From positions 13,751,791 to 13,815,790 of the forward strand of contig CM041294.1 of NCBI GenBank assembly GCA_023052935.1: a DNA stretch of 64,000 nt, given 5' to 3'. Positions 33,169 to 44,438 of this stretch are shown here, piece by piece. This DNA comes from Piezodorus guildinii. Its lineage: Eukaryota; Arthropoda; Insecta; Hemiptera; Pentatomidae. A program made the position numbers and the translations under genes. Positions within the stretch are counted from its first letter, which is position 1, and each line of letters starts with the position of its first letter. Under the pieces are notes generated by a model, which did not search any database, had not been told where the DNA came from, and was given only the letters and a program-made list of their open reading frames with translations.

Positions 33169-34052
33169 AAATCTGGTGCGGGCAACACACGACTTTCACT
33201 TACCTCCATTTTTAAAATCAATTAAAGAATTTTCAAATACAGTTAGAGATAAAAATATGTGAAACTATTGAACAATTAATTAAATCGAATTTATATAGAA
33301 ACATGCGTTTTATTAAAAAATCTATTATATTATTATCTAAAATAACCAGTTAGTTTTATCTTCTTTTCATCACTCCCTATTAACTTTTAAAAGCTTTAGT
33401 ATAAGATAATATTTTTTCTAAAATCTTTAGGTTTCCAACGGTATATCATACATGTATATTACTGTTCTTATGTTCAAAAACAAAAAAAATGTATACCTTT
33501 AGTTGCTTTTCAAATTCGTTCAACATGCATATTTAGCTGTTTTTCATCAGTGGTAACAAGATAATATAGTTATTTTTATACAATCAACAAAATTAAAGGT
33601 ACTTTAGAGAAAGATAATTTAAAATATCGGCATTAAAGTCCTGTCAGAATATTTTAATCTGAATGAAACCTACATGATATCAAAGCCCATTACATTTTAC
33701 ATCCATAGACCGAGTTAAATCAAAATCATCGAAACCGTTTTCGAAAAAACCGAAAAAAGGTGCAAAATGCACTGTATAAAGTGGCTATTCTGGTAAGCTC
33801 ATTTGGATGAAAAAGGTTTTGTAACGTCTCAGGCATATATATTTGTCTTAAATAAGAAATTTCAGTTTCATAAGATCTACCGTTTCCGCCCGAGAGTTAC
33901 CACACAAACACACACACACACACAGACCTTTTTGCGGGACTTGGTTATTTGGACTGAGGGGACCCTAAAATGTGTATTTCCGTTGAAAACTGGAATTCGA
34001 AAATTTTCACGATCGCAATACTTTCCCTTACTATATATAGTAAGTGAAAGTA
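33169..34052 (+). mobile_element. ~880 bp repeat (Helentron-like), full length
   Basis: Complete copy: AAAATCTGGTGCGGGCAACA, GACTTTCACTTACCTCC near 33190, (CA)n near 33902, and the 3' palindrome CTTACTATATATAGTAAG with TGAAAGTAA at 34052. The frame at 33803-34081 is a by-product. Confidence 0.9.
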
Positions 34053-34121
34053 AAAAGGAATATATACTAAACCTATTTTGATCAAATCAAAGAAAAAATA
34101 GAAGCATGGTAAATGGCGGAT

Positions 34122-34202
34122 TCATGCATCGAGAAACGTGAGTAAACTCCCAAGAGATTACAACGCGAGGCCCAGTGTTTACACGGTCTGTCGCGCCACT
34201 GG
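34122..34202 (+). repeat. Conserved structured 80 bp module, copy 2
   Basis: GCATCGAGAAACGTGAGTAA, CTCCCAAGAGATTACAACGC, GAGGCCCAGTGTTTACACGG and TCTGTCGCGCCACTGG. Matches 26832-26915 in opposite orientation. It starts ~70 bp after the end of the ~880 bp repeat. Confidence 0.6.
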
Positions 34203-34344
34203 AAGAAAAAGGTAGATGGCGGAAAATATCAATCAGTTCACGCACAACTTGAAACCTGAAAGAAAAAAATTGGAATTGGAGTTTACGTTGATCAATCGCA
34301 TGGATACATTTAAAACAATTAAGTATTGCACGATCCACATACGA

Positions 34345-34860
34345 GACTTAAACGACAAGAAAGTGCCCGTAGATACCGATTACTACAAATGTTCAAAACT
34401 TCCCATTTATTACAAAAAGCTCATTTATGTTACCATCATCAGACCTATCTGGACATATGGAATGGAGCTGTAGGGCTCTACTAAACCATCAAGCATCTCT
34501 CGCATTCAATCCTTTCAATCCAAAATCCTAAATGCTCCTCATTTCGTTACGAATAAAATCATCCATAATGACCTAAATATCCCATTTGTCGCAGAACTAG
34601 CCCGAAACAGATATCCCAAACTCCAAACCCACACGAATCCTGCTTTACGCAACTTATCATTCCCATTTGTTCCTGACAACCCTCCGAGGCGATTGAAAAG
34701 CCGATGGCCTCGAGACCTACTTAAATTAAATTGACTTTGAAGTGCTACCACTGGGTAGTTTCTTCACAAGACATTATCACGCCCATAAGTGTAAATTAGC
34801 CCATTTACTTGTTGTATATATTATATGTACAGTTGTAAATATCAATAAAATGTTTTATAA
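34345..34860 (+). pseudogene. Jockey-type LINE 3' end (family J1)
   Basis: Starts in the TRLKRQESA region, continues YYKKLIYVTIIRPIWTYGME with a stop in place of the usual residue after L, then NAPHFVTNKIIHNDLNIPF and PPRRLKSRWPRDLLKLN before the stop. The tail has ACTGGGTAGTTTCTTCACAA and ACAGTTGTAAATATC. A deletion removes residues in the QSLQSK segment. 5'-truncated. Confidence 0.7.
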
Positions 34861-36410
34861 AGGATATATAATATATACTTTATATAAAATATAAATAAAG
34901 TATTGCTCAGAATAAAATTAAATATATGATCAAAAGAACGGACTCGACTAGGTGATACTCCCAAGACATTTACTAGTAAATATTATGAAATATAAACTTT
35001 TTTGAGAATTTCGTATGATATTACACACTTTAATTTACTATAGCACATCTGTATAAGTCGGCACACCCGTATTATTCTATGATTTTTAGTTGTAATTTAA
35101 ATATAATCGTTTTATATCACCAAAATAGTTTTCAAATCGTGAGTAATGCTTATTACCGGTTGTAATCGGGTGAAAAGTGTTTTGAAGTGAAAACTTCTTT
35201 TCGCACGTTATGCGATTTCTGGCAGGGGTAAAAAAGTCCGAATTTACGAATGGCAGGACCTTAAAAAAATGTGCTATGTGTACCACCTTAGTTATACAGG
35301 CTACAGTCCCATTCAGATTACCATGACATAATTAATGATGATATATCTACACAAGGTGATAATATTTTACAATTAAATGAAACAATAATAACAAAACATG
35401 CATTTTTAACATAATGTACTTTTACAAACGTCCCTATGACTGCCTGAATTTTAATTTTTTTTTCTAAATTCATAAACAAGTTAATTAGTATGTTTTGAAA
35501 GTGGTACGTATTTTTCGTTACTTAAAATCATCGTCATAGACCAATAAGAATTGAATATGTTCCATATACCACGACATTATTATCTTCAATATATTTGAAA
35601 TCTAGGAGAATTATAGATTTTTATTTATTTGAAAAACAGTTTTTTTTAAGGTTTTAGGAATGTTTTTTTTTTTCAAACAATTAGGCAACAGAGTTTGCCT
35701 AATCCAAACTAATTTCAGATCAAGATGGTGAGAATATATCATAGCCATTTTTGGAGTAGTAGGAATGGGATGACAGTGAGGGACTGGTAATTATATTTTT
35801 ATAAATATAGATAAGATATATATACTTTTAAGATAATTACCGATTTCTCTGAGAGAATCGCTATACCATAAACTTTTTACATAGTTATTATTATTTACAA
35901 AACATTATACCATCTCATATAAGAATATAATGCATCTGAACGAATAAGAACCCTATCGTATATTTAATAACAAAATAATAATTAAGCGAAAAAATGCCTG
36001 TCAGGTTCTTTTAATACGAATTTGTAATGACTTACTATTAGAGATTATATTTTAGGTAAAGAAGTCCTATGAAAATTAATTTGAAAAAAATAAAATTTTC
36101 GCTAGAATGCCACTTGATAAGAGCATTTACACAATGCTGAATTGCGTGACATAAAATGTTAATTTAATTACTACCCCCTCCTGGCTGATATAAACATGCA
36201 CAGATGTTGAGTTAGATTAGGAATGAATTGTTAACAGGAAAATAAGTTCTGACTCGAAAGAAAAACTTCGCAGGATCAGTAATTCAGTCAACTAAGGGCC
36301 TAAAAGGGTTTTCGTTAGAAAGATTTGATAGAAACTAAAAAAAAAAAAATGCTCATTTAAGTTATTTACTGCTAATTTTCTTTATAATTATTTTATAAAA
36401 CTTTTTTTAA
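34861..36410. other. AT-rich, no recognisable gene
   Basis: No supported feature over ~1.5 kb. A short minus frame at 35086-35286 has no recognised domain. Confidence 0.45.
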
Positions 36411-36411
36411 A

Positions 36412-37850
36412 AAACAAACACACGACTTTTACTAACTCTCGTTGTTAAAATCGATTCAAGAATTTCAATTACGAGATAAAAATAAATGAAACTAATAAAG
36501 AATTAATTATTAAAAATAAAAAGGTAGGCCGAAACGTCTATGGGAAGATTGCGTTAAGGCTGATCTCGGGGGCTTGGGCTTGAACGGTAAACATTGTACG
36601 AGCCTGTGCAAGCCGAGTTGGTATTGGCATCGAATCTTCGGGTTTGGTAAGCCTATTATTATTATTATTTCAAAATTTCGCACTTCTTCAGCTTTCGCTG
36701 GGAATTCCCACCTACCCGGACTCAATGAGTCAAGGGTTAGGCTCTAATTATGTTATATTTAAAAATTTTCTAACAGTGGCTGCTGTCCCTAGAACGACTG
36801 CTCGCTGAACCTCCGCTAGAATCTTTATAGATAGCTCAAGTCGTTGGATTGATTTTAGCTCTCTGGAATCAGGCTATTGCAAGATAGTATAATAGGGTAA
36901 ATACCGCAGCTCTCCAATCTATAGAGTTGCTTTAGCTCCTATACCAGCTTCTGGTGTTTCCTTTTCTTTTCAGAAACCGTTTTTTGAAGATTGTCATCCA
37001 TTGGGACGCCTATTTCAACAATCTGTGCCAATTTTCTATTTTTATCAATAACTAAAATGTCTGGCCGATTATTTAAAACTGTGTGGTCCGTAATGATAGG
37101 ATGATCCCAGTAAATTTTAGTTTTGTGACCGGTAGTTATTGGTAATGGGTTATATTTGTAATAGGGAGATTCGCTCCTTAGGAGATTCATATTTAATGCA
37201 ATGGCTTGATGAACAATTTTCGCTGCATTGTTGTGTCTTTGGAGATACTCCTTACCAGCTAGAATTGGACAACCCGAAGTCACATGTTGTATGCTCTCAA
37301 CAGTTTTTTTGCATAAACGGCATAGGTCACTTATGTCCTCTCCGCAGATATGTCTTCTGTATGCTTTCGTGGCTATTGATTGGTCTTGGATAGCAAACAG
37401 AAACCCTTCTGTTTCAGGAAAAAGATGACCATTTTTTAACCATGTTAGCGATGTCTGCACATCTATTCCTGTTTCGTTCAATGAATGATAAAATCGCCAA
37501 TGCAATGGCTTATTATTATTTAAAAACCAATTAGATTATCATCTAAAACAATCAGTTTTATCGGTTTTTCATCACTCTTTATTAACTTTTAAAAGCTTAT
37601 GTATAAGATAATGATTTTTCTAACATCTATAGCTTTCCAACGGTATATTATACATGTATATTACTGTTCTTATGTTCAAAAAAAAAAAAAAAAAAAAATT
37701 ACATTAAAAAATATTTGTAGTTGGATATCTAACTCCTTTAACTTTTACAGTTATCCGTTTTTTATCAATGCTAACAAGATTATACGGTTGATTTATTCAA
37801 ATCTCCAAAATTAAAGGTACTTTAGAGGAAGAATTTTCGATATATTGGCA
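36412..37850 (+). mobile_element. ~880 bp repeat, split by a LINE
   Basis: The 5' end is at 36412-36515 (ACACGACTTTTACTAACTCT, then ACGAGATAAAAATAAATGAA). It resumes at about 37515 with ATCAGTTTTATCGGTTTTTC, CTTTCCAACGGTATATT and TACTTTAGAGGAAGAA at about 37830. The 3' half with the CA tract and palindrome is missing. Confidence 0.75.
36520..37510 (-). pseudogene. LINE C-terminus with restriction-like-endonuclease region
   Basis: The minus frame 37505-36939 encodes ~188 residues. A zinc-knuckle-like CRLCKKTVESIQHVTSGC is followed by EYLQRHNNAAKIVHQ, then KIYWDHPIITDHTVLNNRPD, ILVIDKNRKLAQIVEIGVP. The RPDI..D..xxExGVP pattern is typical of the restriction-like endonuclease region at the C-terminus of R2/R4-like LINEs and is followed by a stop. 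Reverse transcriptase missing (5'-truncated). It sits inside a copy of the ~880 bp repeat and is therefore younger than that copy. The 36528-36545 end carries GTAGGCCGAAACGTC, also seen in the hammerhead-like cores. Confidence 0.75.
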
Positions 37851-38108
37851 TTCCCAAGCTGAATAGTTTATATAATATTGTGTTTAATGTTATCGTAATT
37901 GCATTTCTTTTGTATCTGTTTATGATGACCCAAAATGGCAAACAATAAATAGTTGAAACTATTTAGTTGTCTTATTGACTGACCACCACCTGGACTAATT
38001 CTTTCCAGTATAAATATCTTTGTTTAATGTAGCATAAAAGTAAAAAGGTTTATCTTTTGAATCTTTTCCAAAAGCAGAATTCTTTAATAGTAACCTTATA
38101 ATATATAT

Positions 38109-38169
<61 letters not shown>

Positions 38170-38343
38170 CTAAATCAACCATATTCGTACTGTATGTTTT
38201 TTCTTCGGTATTTCGTTTAGGAACAAATGCTCCTACGATTAGGAATATAATAAAAAAAGGAATAAACTCAATAAAATAGATTGAGGATATTTCCCCGGTG
38301 TTTTATTAGAGATGTGCTTAAGCTTTTGAAATAAATTATATTG
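37851..38343. other. AT-rich with (AT)n tracts
   Basis: Two interrupted (AT)n runs at about 38100-38168. No gene seen. Confidence 0.6.
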
Positions 38344-38874
38344 TTGGGTTGTGTCACATGAAATGTCCGTTTTCACTTGATCATCATTTTCAAAAGTTTT
38401 CCTTTGACGAAGTTGTCTAAATTCCTGAACAGGTGGTAATCTGTTGGAGACAAGTCGGGAGAATATGGTTGTGCGGAAGAACTTCGTTGCCCAGTTCTTT
38501 CAATTATTGCACGGTATGTTTTGAAACATGGGGTCTTGCCGCTCAGTGAGATCATGAGATACCAGTATGAGAGTCCTTTAACTGTTTGGTGGGGTTTCTT
38601 CTACTGTATGTTTGAGAACATCGTTGTCTATTACGGACGGAGGTCTTCCTCTGGGCAAGTTTTCCAAGTCGGTATCCCAGCTGGAAACTTAGCAAACCAA
38701 CGGCGAATGGTCCGTCCATTGACACTCCCTTCCCCAAACACCTTGCAAATATTTCTAGAGGCCTCAGCTGCTGAATGGCTGATTTTAAATTCGTACAAAA
38801 ATATTATATACCTGCAAAATCCTTTATGTGTTTCAGAAACTATAAAAACGGACATTTCATGTGAATCGACCCAA
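38344..38874 (-). mobile_element. mariner, internally deleted copy 3
   Basis: 531 bp between terminal repeats TTGGGTTGTGTCACATGAAA and the inverted right end ACATTTCATGTGAATCGACC. No flanking TA duplication is evident on the left (TTG precedes). The minus strand keeps YSPDLSPTDYHLFRNLDNFV near 38480-38400 and fragments of the N-terminal helix-turn-helix near 38855-38640, in different frames. All catalytic Asp positions upstream of the PDLSPTD block are lost. Confidence 0.85.
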
Positions 38875-38879
38875 GATGT

Positions 38880-39980
38880 ATGTTTTAGTATGATAATTTA
38901 GATTTTCTTTAATTAGAAAAAAACAACATAAAAATAGCTTAAATTAATTACGATTTTGGTTCGTAAAAAACTAAGCAGCAAAATAAAAATGATTATATAT
39001 GTAAACTATTCGTAGTATGATCTTTTTTTGTTGCACATTTACATATAATAAATATTTGTTATTTTATTTAAAAAAAGTATCTACCCTAACGGGCCATTAG
39101 CTACATACATAAATGTTTGTTTTTAATATAAAATTAATATTAAAATTCATTGGAGTAGTGGTATATAGATTATAAACAAAACAGGACTAAGCTTTTTTTT
39201 GTTATAAAAATTATTTAAAAAATGTTATAATAAAGCATAAGTGAACAAATTTTTAGAATTTTCTAGGATAAAATATCAAACTTGAATTTATTGGACTCTC
39301 AAACCGAAATTAGAAAGAATTTAAAATCTGATTTTATCATTATTATTATTTTTTTTTTTGAAAGGGCTCAATGGAAGGAGCTGTAGTGAAGGATTGCTAT
39401 TGGCACCCAACTCCTAGTCCTAATAATTTTCATGAACATCTTTTGAAGTATGCTAATATATCCTTAAGCTTTCAGAACGGATTCTTTTAATAACCACAAA
39501 CTATAAATGTAGTATTTGAAACTGTACTAAACTGGTTTAATGAAATGATAACTGACTGTTATCTGAATGTAAAGCTAAATTATTATATGCCTTTTCGACT
39601 GCTTGACTGTTATATATTTACCTATTTTGAATAAAGCGGAAATTGCTAAGGTGTACGGCATTTTCGGTTTCACGTCATCTGTATGAGTCAGGCAGCTGTT
39701 TGGAATTTCTCTTGTCCAATCTTCTTTCACTTCGGTGTAACCTGTCGTTGACTCAGACCATAAAGGTCTGAGTATTCATACTGGTATTTGTGAGGGAGGA
39801 CGTGCACAGATTTTCGTTGAGGCATTGCAAGTAGGTTGATAGTATTTAGGAGGCAGAGTGTTCAACACACTGTCTAAATATTTATAAATTTTAATATTAA
39901 ATATATAGTGGGAAATGAATTATTTCAAAAAATCCTTATGGCTCTGAACCCTCCCTCGTACGCCTAGTTTCTTATGTTAT
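38880..39980. other. AT-rich, no recognisable gene
   Basis: A small hairpin at 39751-39773 (ACTCAGACC, 5-base loop, GGTCTGAGT) is the only structure noticed. Confidence 0.4.
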
Positions 39981-39984
39981 CTCA

Positions 39985-40148
39985 CACAAGCCATGATCTA
40001 TGCCGATGATATAGTCCTGACATAGCTGACTCCCAGGAGGCTCTCCAGTCATCATTGGTGAAATGGGAAGAGGAACTCAAGTTAAGAGGGCTAGATATAA
40101 ATCCAACTAAAAGCAAAGTGATGAGTGTTGGAAGAGAAAATGCAGAGA
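39985..40148 (+). pseudogene. LINE reverse transcriptase palm fragment (YADD)
   Basis: Plus strand reads AMIYADDIVL, the catalytic motif C of a reverse transcriptase, then after a frameshift DSQEALQSSLVKWEEELKLR and GLDINPTKSKVMSVGREN. It is about 50 residues long and is cut off on the right by the left-truncated mariner at 40150. The clade is not certain; the GLDIN..KSKVM style is seen in several LINE groups. Confidence 0.7.
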
Positions 40149-40149
40149 G

Positions 40150-40788
40150 GTAATCAGTTGGGGACAAGTCGGGAGAATATAGTGGGCGCGGAAGAACTTC
40201 GTAGCCTTTGCACGGTATGTTTTGAAACATGCCGCTCAGTGAGATCATGAGGTACCCATGTATCGAGCTTTTTTACTTTCCCAATACACTTTAAATGTCT
40301 GGAAACGGTAGATGCACTTGCATTTAGTTGTGCTGAGAGTCCTTTAACTGTTTGGTAGGGGTTTCCTTCTACTGTATGTTTTGAGGACATCGTTGTCTAT
40401 TACGGACGGAGGTCTTCCTCTGGACAAGTTTTCCAAGTCGGTATCCCAGCTGGAAACTTAGCAAACCAACGGCAAATGGTCCGTTCATTGACACTCCCTT
40501 CTCCAAACACCTTGCAAATATTTCTAGCGGCCTCAGCTGCTGAATGGCCGAGTTTAAAATCGTACAAAAATATTACTCGAAAATCGCGTGTTTCCATGTT
40601 CATATTTGGAGGTATACTAAAAAGTGGGTAATTGATTGGGAAGCTAATGTTTATAATACACAGGTAGAGGATTAGTAACTGTTTACTTTAAATATGCAAA
40701 CATTCCGAAAAAAAACAATAGAGACCTGCAAAATCCTTTATGTATTTCAGAAACTATAAAAACGAACATTTCATTTGAAACAACCCAA
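40150..40788 (-). mobile_element. mariner, deleted copy 4, left-truncated
   Basis: Right terminus intact (GAACATTTCATTTGAAACAA then CCCAA at 40788, TA 40789-40790); the left terminal repeat is missing. Minus strand: MNMETRDFRVIFLYDFKLGH, EAARNICKVFGEGSVNERTI and RRWFAKF-like region (40603-40400), then, after a frameshift, TVEGNPYQTVKGLSAQLNAS and WVPHDLTE (40390-40240), then VLPRPLYSPDLSPTDY. The catalytic middle is absent, with a deletion similar to but not identical with copy 2. Confidence 0.85.
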
Positions 40789-40799
40789 TATTATTGTAA

Positions 40800-41485
40800 A
40801 AATACTGGAGGATAATATTGATGAAAAAACCATCGTTTTGTTTTTTTAGAAATTAAACAATTAATTTAAAAAACAAAATTAGTAGCCCAATTATATAACA
40901 CAGATTGTATTATAAATCTTCCAGATAGTTTGGAATAAAGGGAAATGCCTGGAATTCTCAATCCTGACCATTAACTCTCCTTCAATTTATTTTCTGTCCG
41001 ATCCTTGAAAAGATATTTTCTGTTCTTGCACCTTCTAATATGTGAGGAATTCTCAGATGGTTCGGTATTTAAGCGTGTCTGTGAAGACAAAAATTATAGC
41101 TCCAACACACAATATCGTAAACTTGAAAGAAAGAGTTTCAAAATCTTTTATAAAAGTATTTGAGAAATTTCAACTCTTCTAATGGTATGCGATACGTCCT
41201 TAAACTTATCTCCGTTTCCTTAAAAGTATTTCCTAGCTATGTAGGGAAAAGGGTATAACTTGTAATACCTGTCACCACTAATCACTCTTAGGATTAATTA
41301 GTCATTATTTTTTTTAAAGTTCCACAATTATCTTCAAAATCCACCAAAAAACAAAACAAGATATATAGGTATGGTATAAAATCTACTTGATCTAAATCTC
41401 AAATGTCAACGGATTTATTTTAAAAAAAAAACATATGATGGTTAATTCTCAGTTTTGCTTATATTGCTTAGAATATCATATAATA
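40800..41485. other. AT-rich, no recognisable gene
   Basis: No supported feature. Confidence 0.45.
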
Positions 41486-41489
41486 TAGT

Positions 41490-41580
41490 AGAATAGAATA
41501 TATTTTATTTGTCTTTAGGGTATTCCCTTTACAAATAGAGCCTGGCTTGGCTATTCGCAATACATTTTTTTTTAAGTTAT
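41490..41580 (-). mobile_element. LINE 3' UTR fragment
   Basis: Minus strand contains AATAGCCAAGCCAGGCTCTA, TTTGTAAAGGGAATACCCTA and AAGACAAATAAAATAT, the same terminal tail as the LINE at 14895-15780. Confidence 0.55.
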
Positions 41581-41589
41581 ATACAAACA

Positions 41590-41865
41590 TTGGCCTGTAC
41601 CAGGTATCACTCCTTCCATGAAAAACTCCACTCCCACTCTAATCCACTAGTTTCAATCCTTGCTTCCACTTCAATTCCTGACAATCCGCCGAGGCGTCTG
41701 AAAAGAAGATGGCCTCGAGACCTTCTTGTGTAGATTTACTACTAGAGTGCTGCCAATGGGCAGTTTCTCTTCATGTTTTTTTCATGTGTATTATCATTTT
41801 AGCCTATTTACTTGATGTATGTACATACAGTTGTAAATTTCAATAAATGAATTAAAAAAAAAAAA
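41590..41865 (+). pseudogene. Jockey-type LINE 3' end (family J1), short
   Basis: Encodes CTRYHSFHEKLHSHSNPLVS, then PDNPPRRLKRRWPRDLLV and the stop, followed by GCTGCCAATGGGCAGTTTCT, CAGTTGTAAATTTCAATAAA and a poly-A tail. Only the last ~55 residues are left. Confidence 0.7.
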
Positions 41866-41894
41866 AAATATACAAACTTTAATAAAGATAAATC

Positions 41895-42985
41895 AAGTTT
41901 TTTTTTTCTTCCAATTGTTGAGATAAAAAAAAAAAAAAAAAGATACATATGTTTTTGAAGTAATAATAGATCTGTTTAAAAAATAAAATAAAAACACAAA
42001 AATAAAATAAAATACATATGGTTTTAAAATAATAATACATCTGTTTAAAACAAATGAATAAATAAATATATTAATAATGATAAATTAACATTTTTTTTTC
42101 AATATAGTAGAGATTTTTTTTATTTATTTCTTAGGGTTTTTCAACCACAAGGGTCATTTGCACCCAATTTTACAATATCAGTTCATGTATTGCTAATTAA
42201 AAGTTGCAATTTAAATTTTTTGAAATATTTTTGTTGATTTCAAAAATAATATCAACTTCTTAATTTGCTCTTCTGCCTGGAATATTTCCTCATGTTCATT
42301 TCCTGACAAATGATTGTGTCGTTCATTCTCATATGCATAGCATTCATTGATAATATGAATGGCTGTAAGAAGTACTCCACACGAAATACACTGAGGCGCG
42401 GGCATTAAATATTGATGGGTGAGACGAGTATGCCCAATCCTTAAACGAGCCAAAACGACTTCTTCCTTTCGCGTCAGCTGTATGTTCGACTTTGCCCTGC
42501 GAACATAAGGCTCTACTATTCTGAGCTTATTGTCCCTCGTTGCCGTCCAGATCTGTTGCCATACCTGCCACGTCTTTTCCTTTATTAAAGAGATCACTTC
42601 ACTTGGCTGGGTGGTGTTGATCAATTGGCCGTCGGTAATTCCTCTTTTAGCAACACTGTCAGCTAGCTCATTACCCTTTATACCGATATGGCTTGGCAAC
42701 CATAACAGATGAATCACACATCCAGCCATTTCCAATGATTTCATCGTTTCAATATAGTAGAGATAAAATAATAATAAAATACATATGTTTTCAAAATAAT
42801 AATACATCTTTAAAAAAAAAGAAAAGAGAAAAAAAAAATTAGTATATTGATATAGATAAATTAACAGTCTTTCTTAGTTTCCCCTTTTTTTCAATATAGT
42901 TGAGATAAAATAAAAATATATATGTTTTTAAAATAATAATACATCTCTTTAAAAAAATAAAATGGACACTGTAAATAATTTTTTT
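41895..42985. repeat. Imperfect tandem repeat (~140 bp units) with LINE inside
   Basis: Units begin near 41905, 42097 and 42890 with a core like CAATATAGT(A/T)GAGATAAAA, then ACATATGTTTT and AATAATACATCT. Excluding the inserted LINE, the unit starting at 42097 is ~142 bp; the first is longer because of an internal duplication. Confidence 0.6.
42115..42746 (-). pseudogene. LINE 3' end with RNase H C-terminus; 18 bp target duplication
   Basis: Flanked by TTTCAATATAGTAGAGAT at 42097-42114 and 42747-42764. Minus strand: IHLLWLPSHIGIKGNELADS (RNase H end, NELAD), VLARLRIGHTRLTHQYLM and a C-x2-C..H-x4-C knuckle (PAPQCISCGV .. IHIINEC). The frame stays open to the stop near 42211 followed by a 3' UTR with GACCCTTGTGGTTGAAAAAC and AAATAAATAAAA tail. 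5'-truncated in RNase H. No frameshift is seen, so this is one of the youngest LINE insertions in the window. Confidence 0.85.
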
Positions 42986-43244
42986 AAAAACAAACAAAAA
43001 AACATCTGCTTAACGCTTTTTAGATCAAAATTATACATTACATTGATAAAGTTCGGTGAGACTGGTTACATCAGTTGCAATTTATGTTAAGCTAATATTT
43101 ACTTTAGGCATAATAGAATTGTTTATGAATATATCATCGATTTATATACTTCAAAACAGTCATTGGGGATATCGTATTGTTGACATAATATTGTTTTCGT
43201 TTACTGCATTGTTTATATTTCGTATGCAAGCATATTTTTTTTAT

Positions 43245-43575
43245 TCGTTGATAATAAACGATCTCATTTTTAGACAATTAATTATATAATAATATATTTG
43301 GTTTAATTTTTTATGGTCTTCTATTAAGAATATTGTTGGGAACTGGTTTTCTGGAATATTGTTTACGTATGGTATGTGGTAGTTTCTGATGGAGGAGTAG
43401 ATTGGGCATACTGCGATTAAATGGTAGAGGGTTTCATAGGTATTCATATTACATATGGTACAGATTTCTGTGGGTTTGATATTATAGAAATTGTTTTTAT
43501 GAGAGAATTTAATATGATATTTGCTTAGAATATAATAGAACAAGAAACTTCGCTCTGGGACAGTCCTAAGAATAA
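43245..43575 (-). pseudogene. LINE C-terminus with zinc knuckle
   Basis: Minus frame 43588-43241: RSFLFYYILSKYHIKFSHKN, then CTICNMNTYETLYHLIAVC (C-x2-C-x9-H-x4-C arrangement) and PIYSSIRNYHIPYV. Typical of the end of a LINE polyprotein, with only the last ~100 residues left. A different family from its neighbour at 43583. Confidence 0.6.
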
Positions 43576-43582
43576 CAATTAT

Positions 43583-43905
43583 GGACAAAACAAAATTTTT
43601 TATTTTTATTTTTTATATGCTTATCCGCCTCTACCCTTGAGGGTCATTGGCGTGGTCGAAATAATTATATTCTATGGTAGAATCCTATCATTTTCGTGAA
43701 TTCTATTAATTTCTTAATACTTTCTTCCTCATCTTTAAGTATTTCTCTCATGTCTTTCTATAGATTCAATTCTTTTCTTGACTGCTCAAAAAGCGGGCTC
43801 TCAATCAGCAAGTGTTCTACAGTTAGAGGAGTATTGTTGCATTTTTCGCAGGTTGGCGCTTCCAGGCGTCTCAAGAGGTAACCATGCGTAAATTGGCAGT
43901 GCCCA
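43583..43905 (-). pseudogene. LINE C-terminus (same family as 548-2115)
   Basis: Minus strand: GHCQFTHGYLLRRLEAPTCE, KCNNTPLTVEHLLIESPLFE, KDMREILKDEEESIKKLIEF after one stop. The first 36 bp repeat text at 548-595, showing one family. A 3' tail with GACCCTCAAGGGTAGAGGCG and an (A)nT-rich end reaches about 43583. 5'-truncated. Confidence 0.65.
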
Positions 43906-44094
43906 AACAAAAATTATAACTGGTCAAAAACAATTATGATTATAGTAAATATATACTGGTACTAATTTTACCAATTAAAAAACCCTCTGTAGACTGTAAA
44001 ACAAAAAATATAAATAAAAACTTTAAATTTAGACCTTTCCCAGAATATTGGATCTCCAAAGTAGTTTAAAAACGAAATTAAAAATACACAGCTT

Positions 44095-44400
44095 ACCTAA
44101 GAGTCGCCTGCTTCCTGACTTCTTGAACGCTCGGCAGTCTCCTCCAGCTGCTTCTAGATCTTCACTTGCAAACTTAAGAGATCCAAAATTCTTAAATTGA
44201 GTCCCTCTATCGCGACCGGTAACCGTACATCACCATATATCTTCACGGACTACAAAATACAACCGGTAAAAGATCTCAACTTACACTGACGCTCGGTAAA
44301 ACGGAAGACAAAAGATAGTCTAACAGCTGCGCCGTATCCACGGCTGAACCTAATCCAAAAATATTATTATTTTTAATTCGCGTTTGCGCGGTCATATACA
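44095..44400 (-). promoter_or_regulatory. GC-richer island with strong splice donor; possible 5' exon
   Basis: On the minus strand an exon-like stretch (about 44400 to 44101) ends in AG/GTAAGCTG, a strong splice donor. Its last part could encode FASEDLEAAGGDCRAFKKSG. A second donor-like GTAAGT lies at about 44283-44278. CpG-bearing segments such as CCGGTCGCGATAG are unusual for the window. It ends ~40 bp before the ~880 bp repeat at 44439. Could be a promoter-proximal exon or a chance GC-rich tract. Confidence 0.3.
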
Positions 44401-44438
44401 ATTAAATTTAAATAACAAAATAAAGAAGAATAGTAGAA

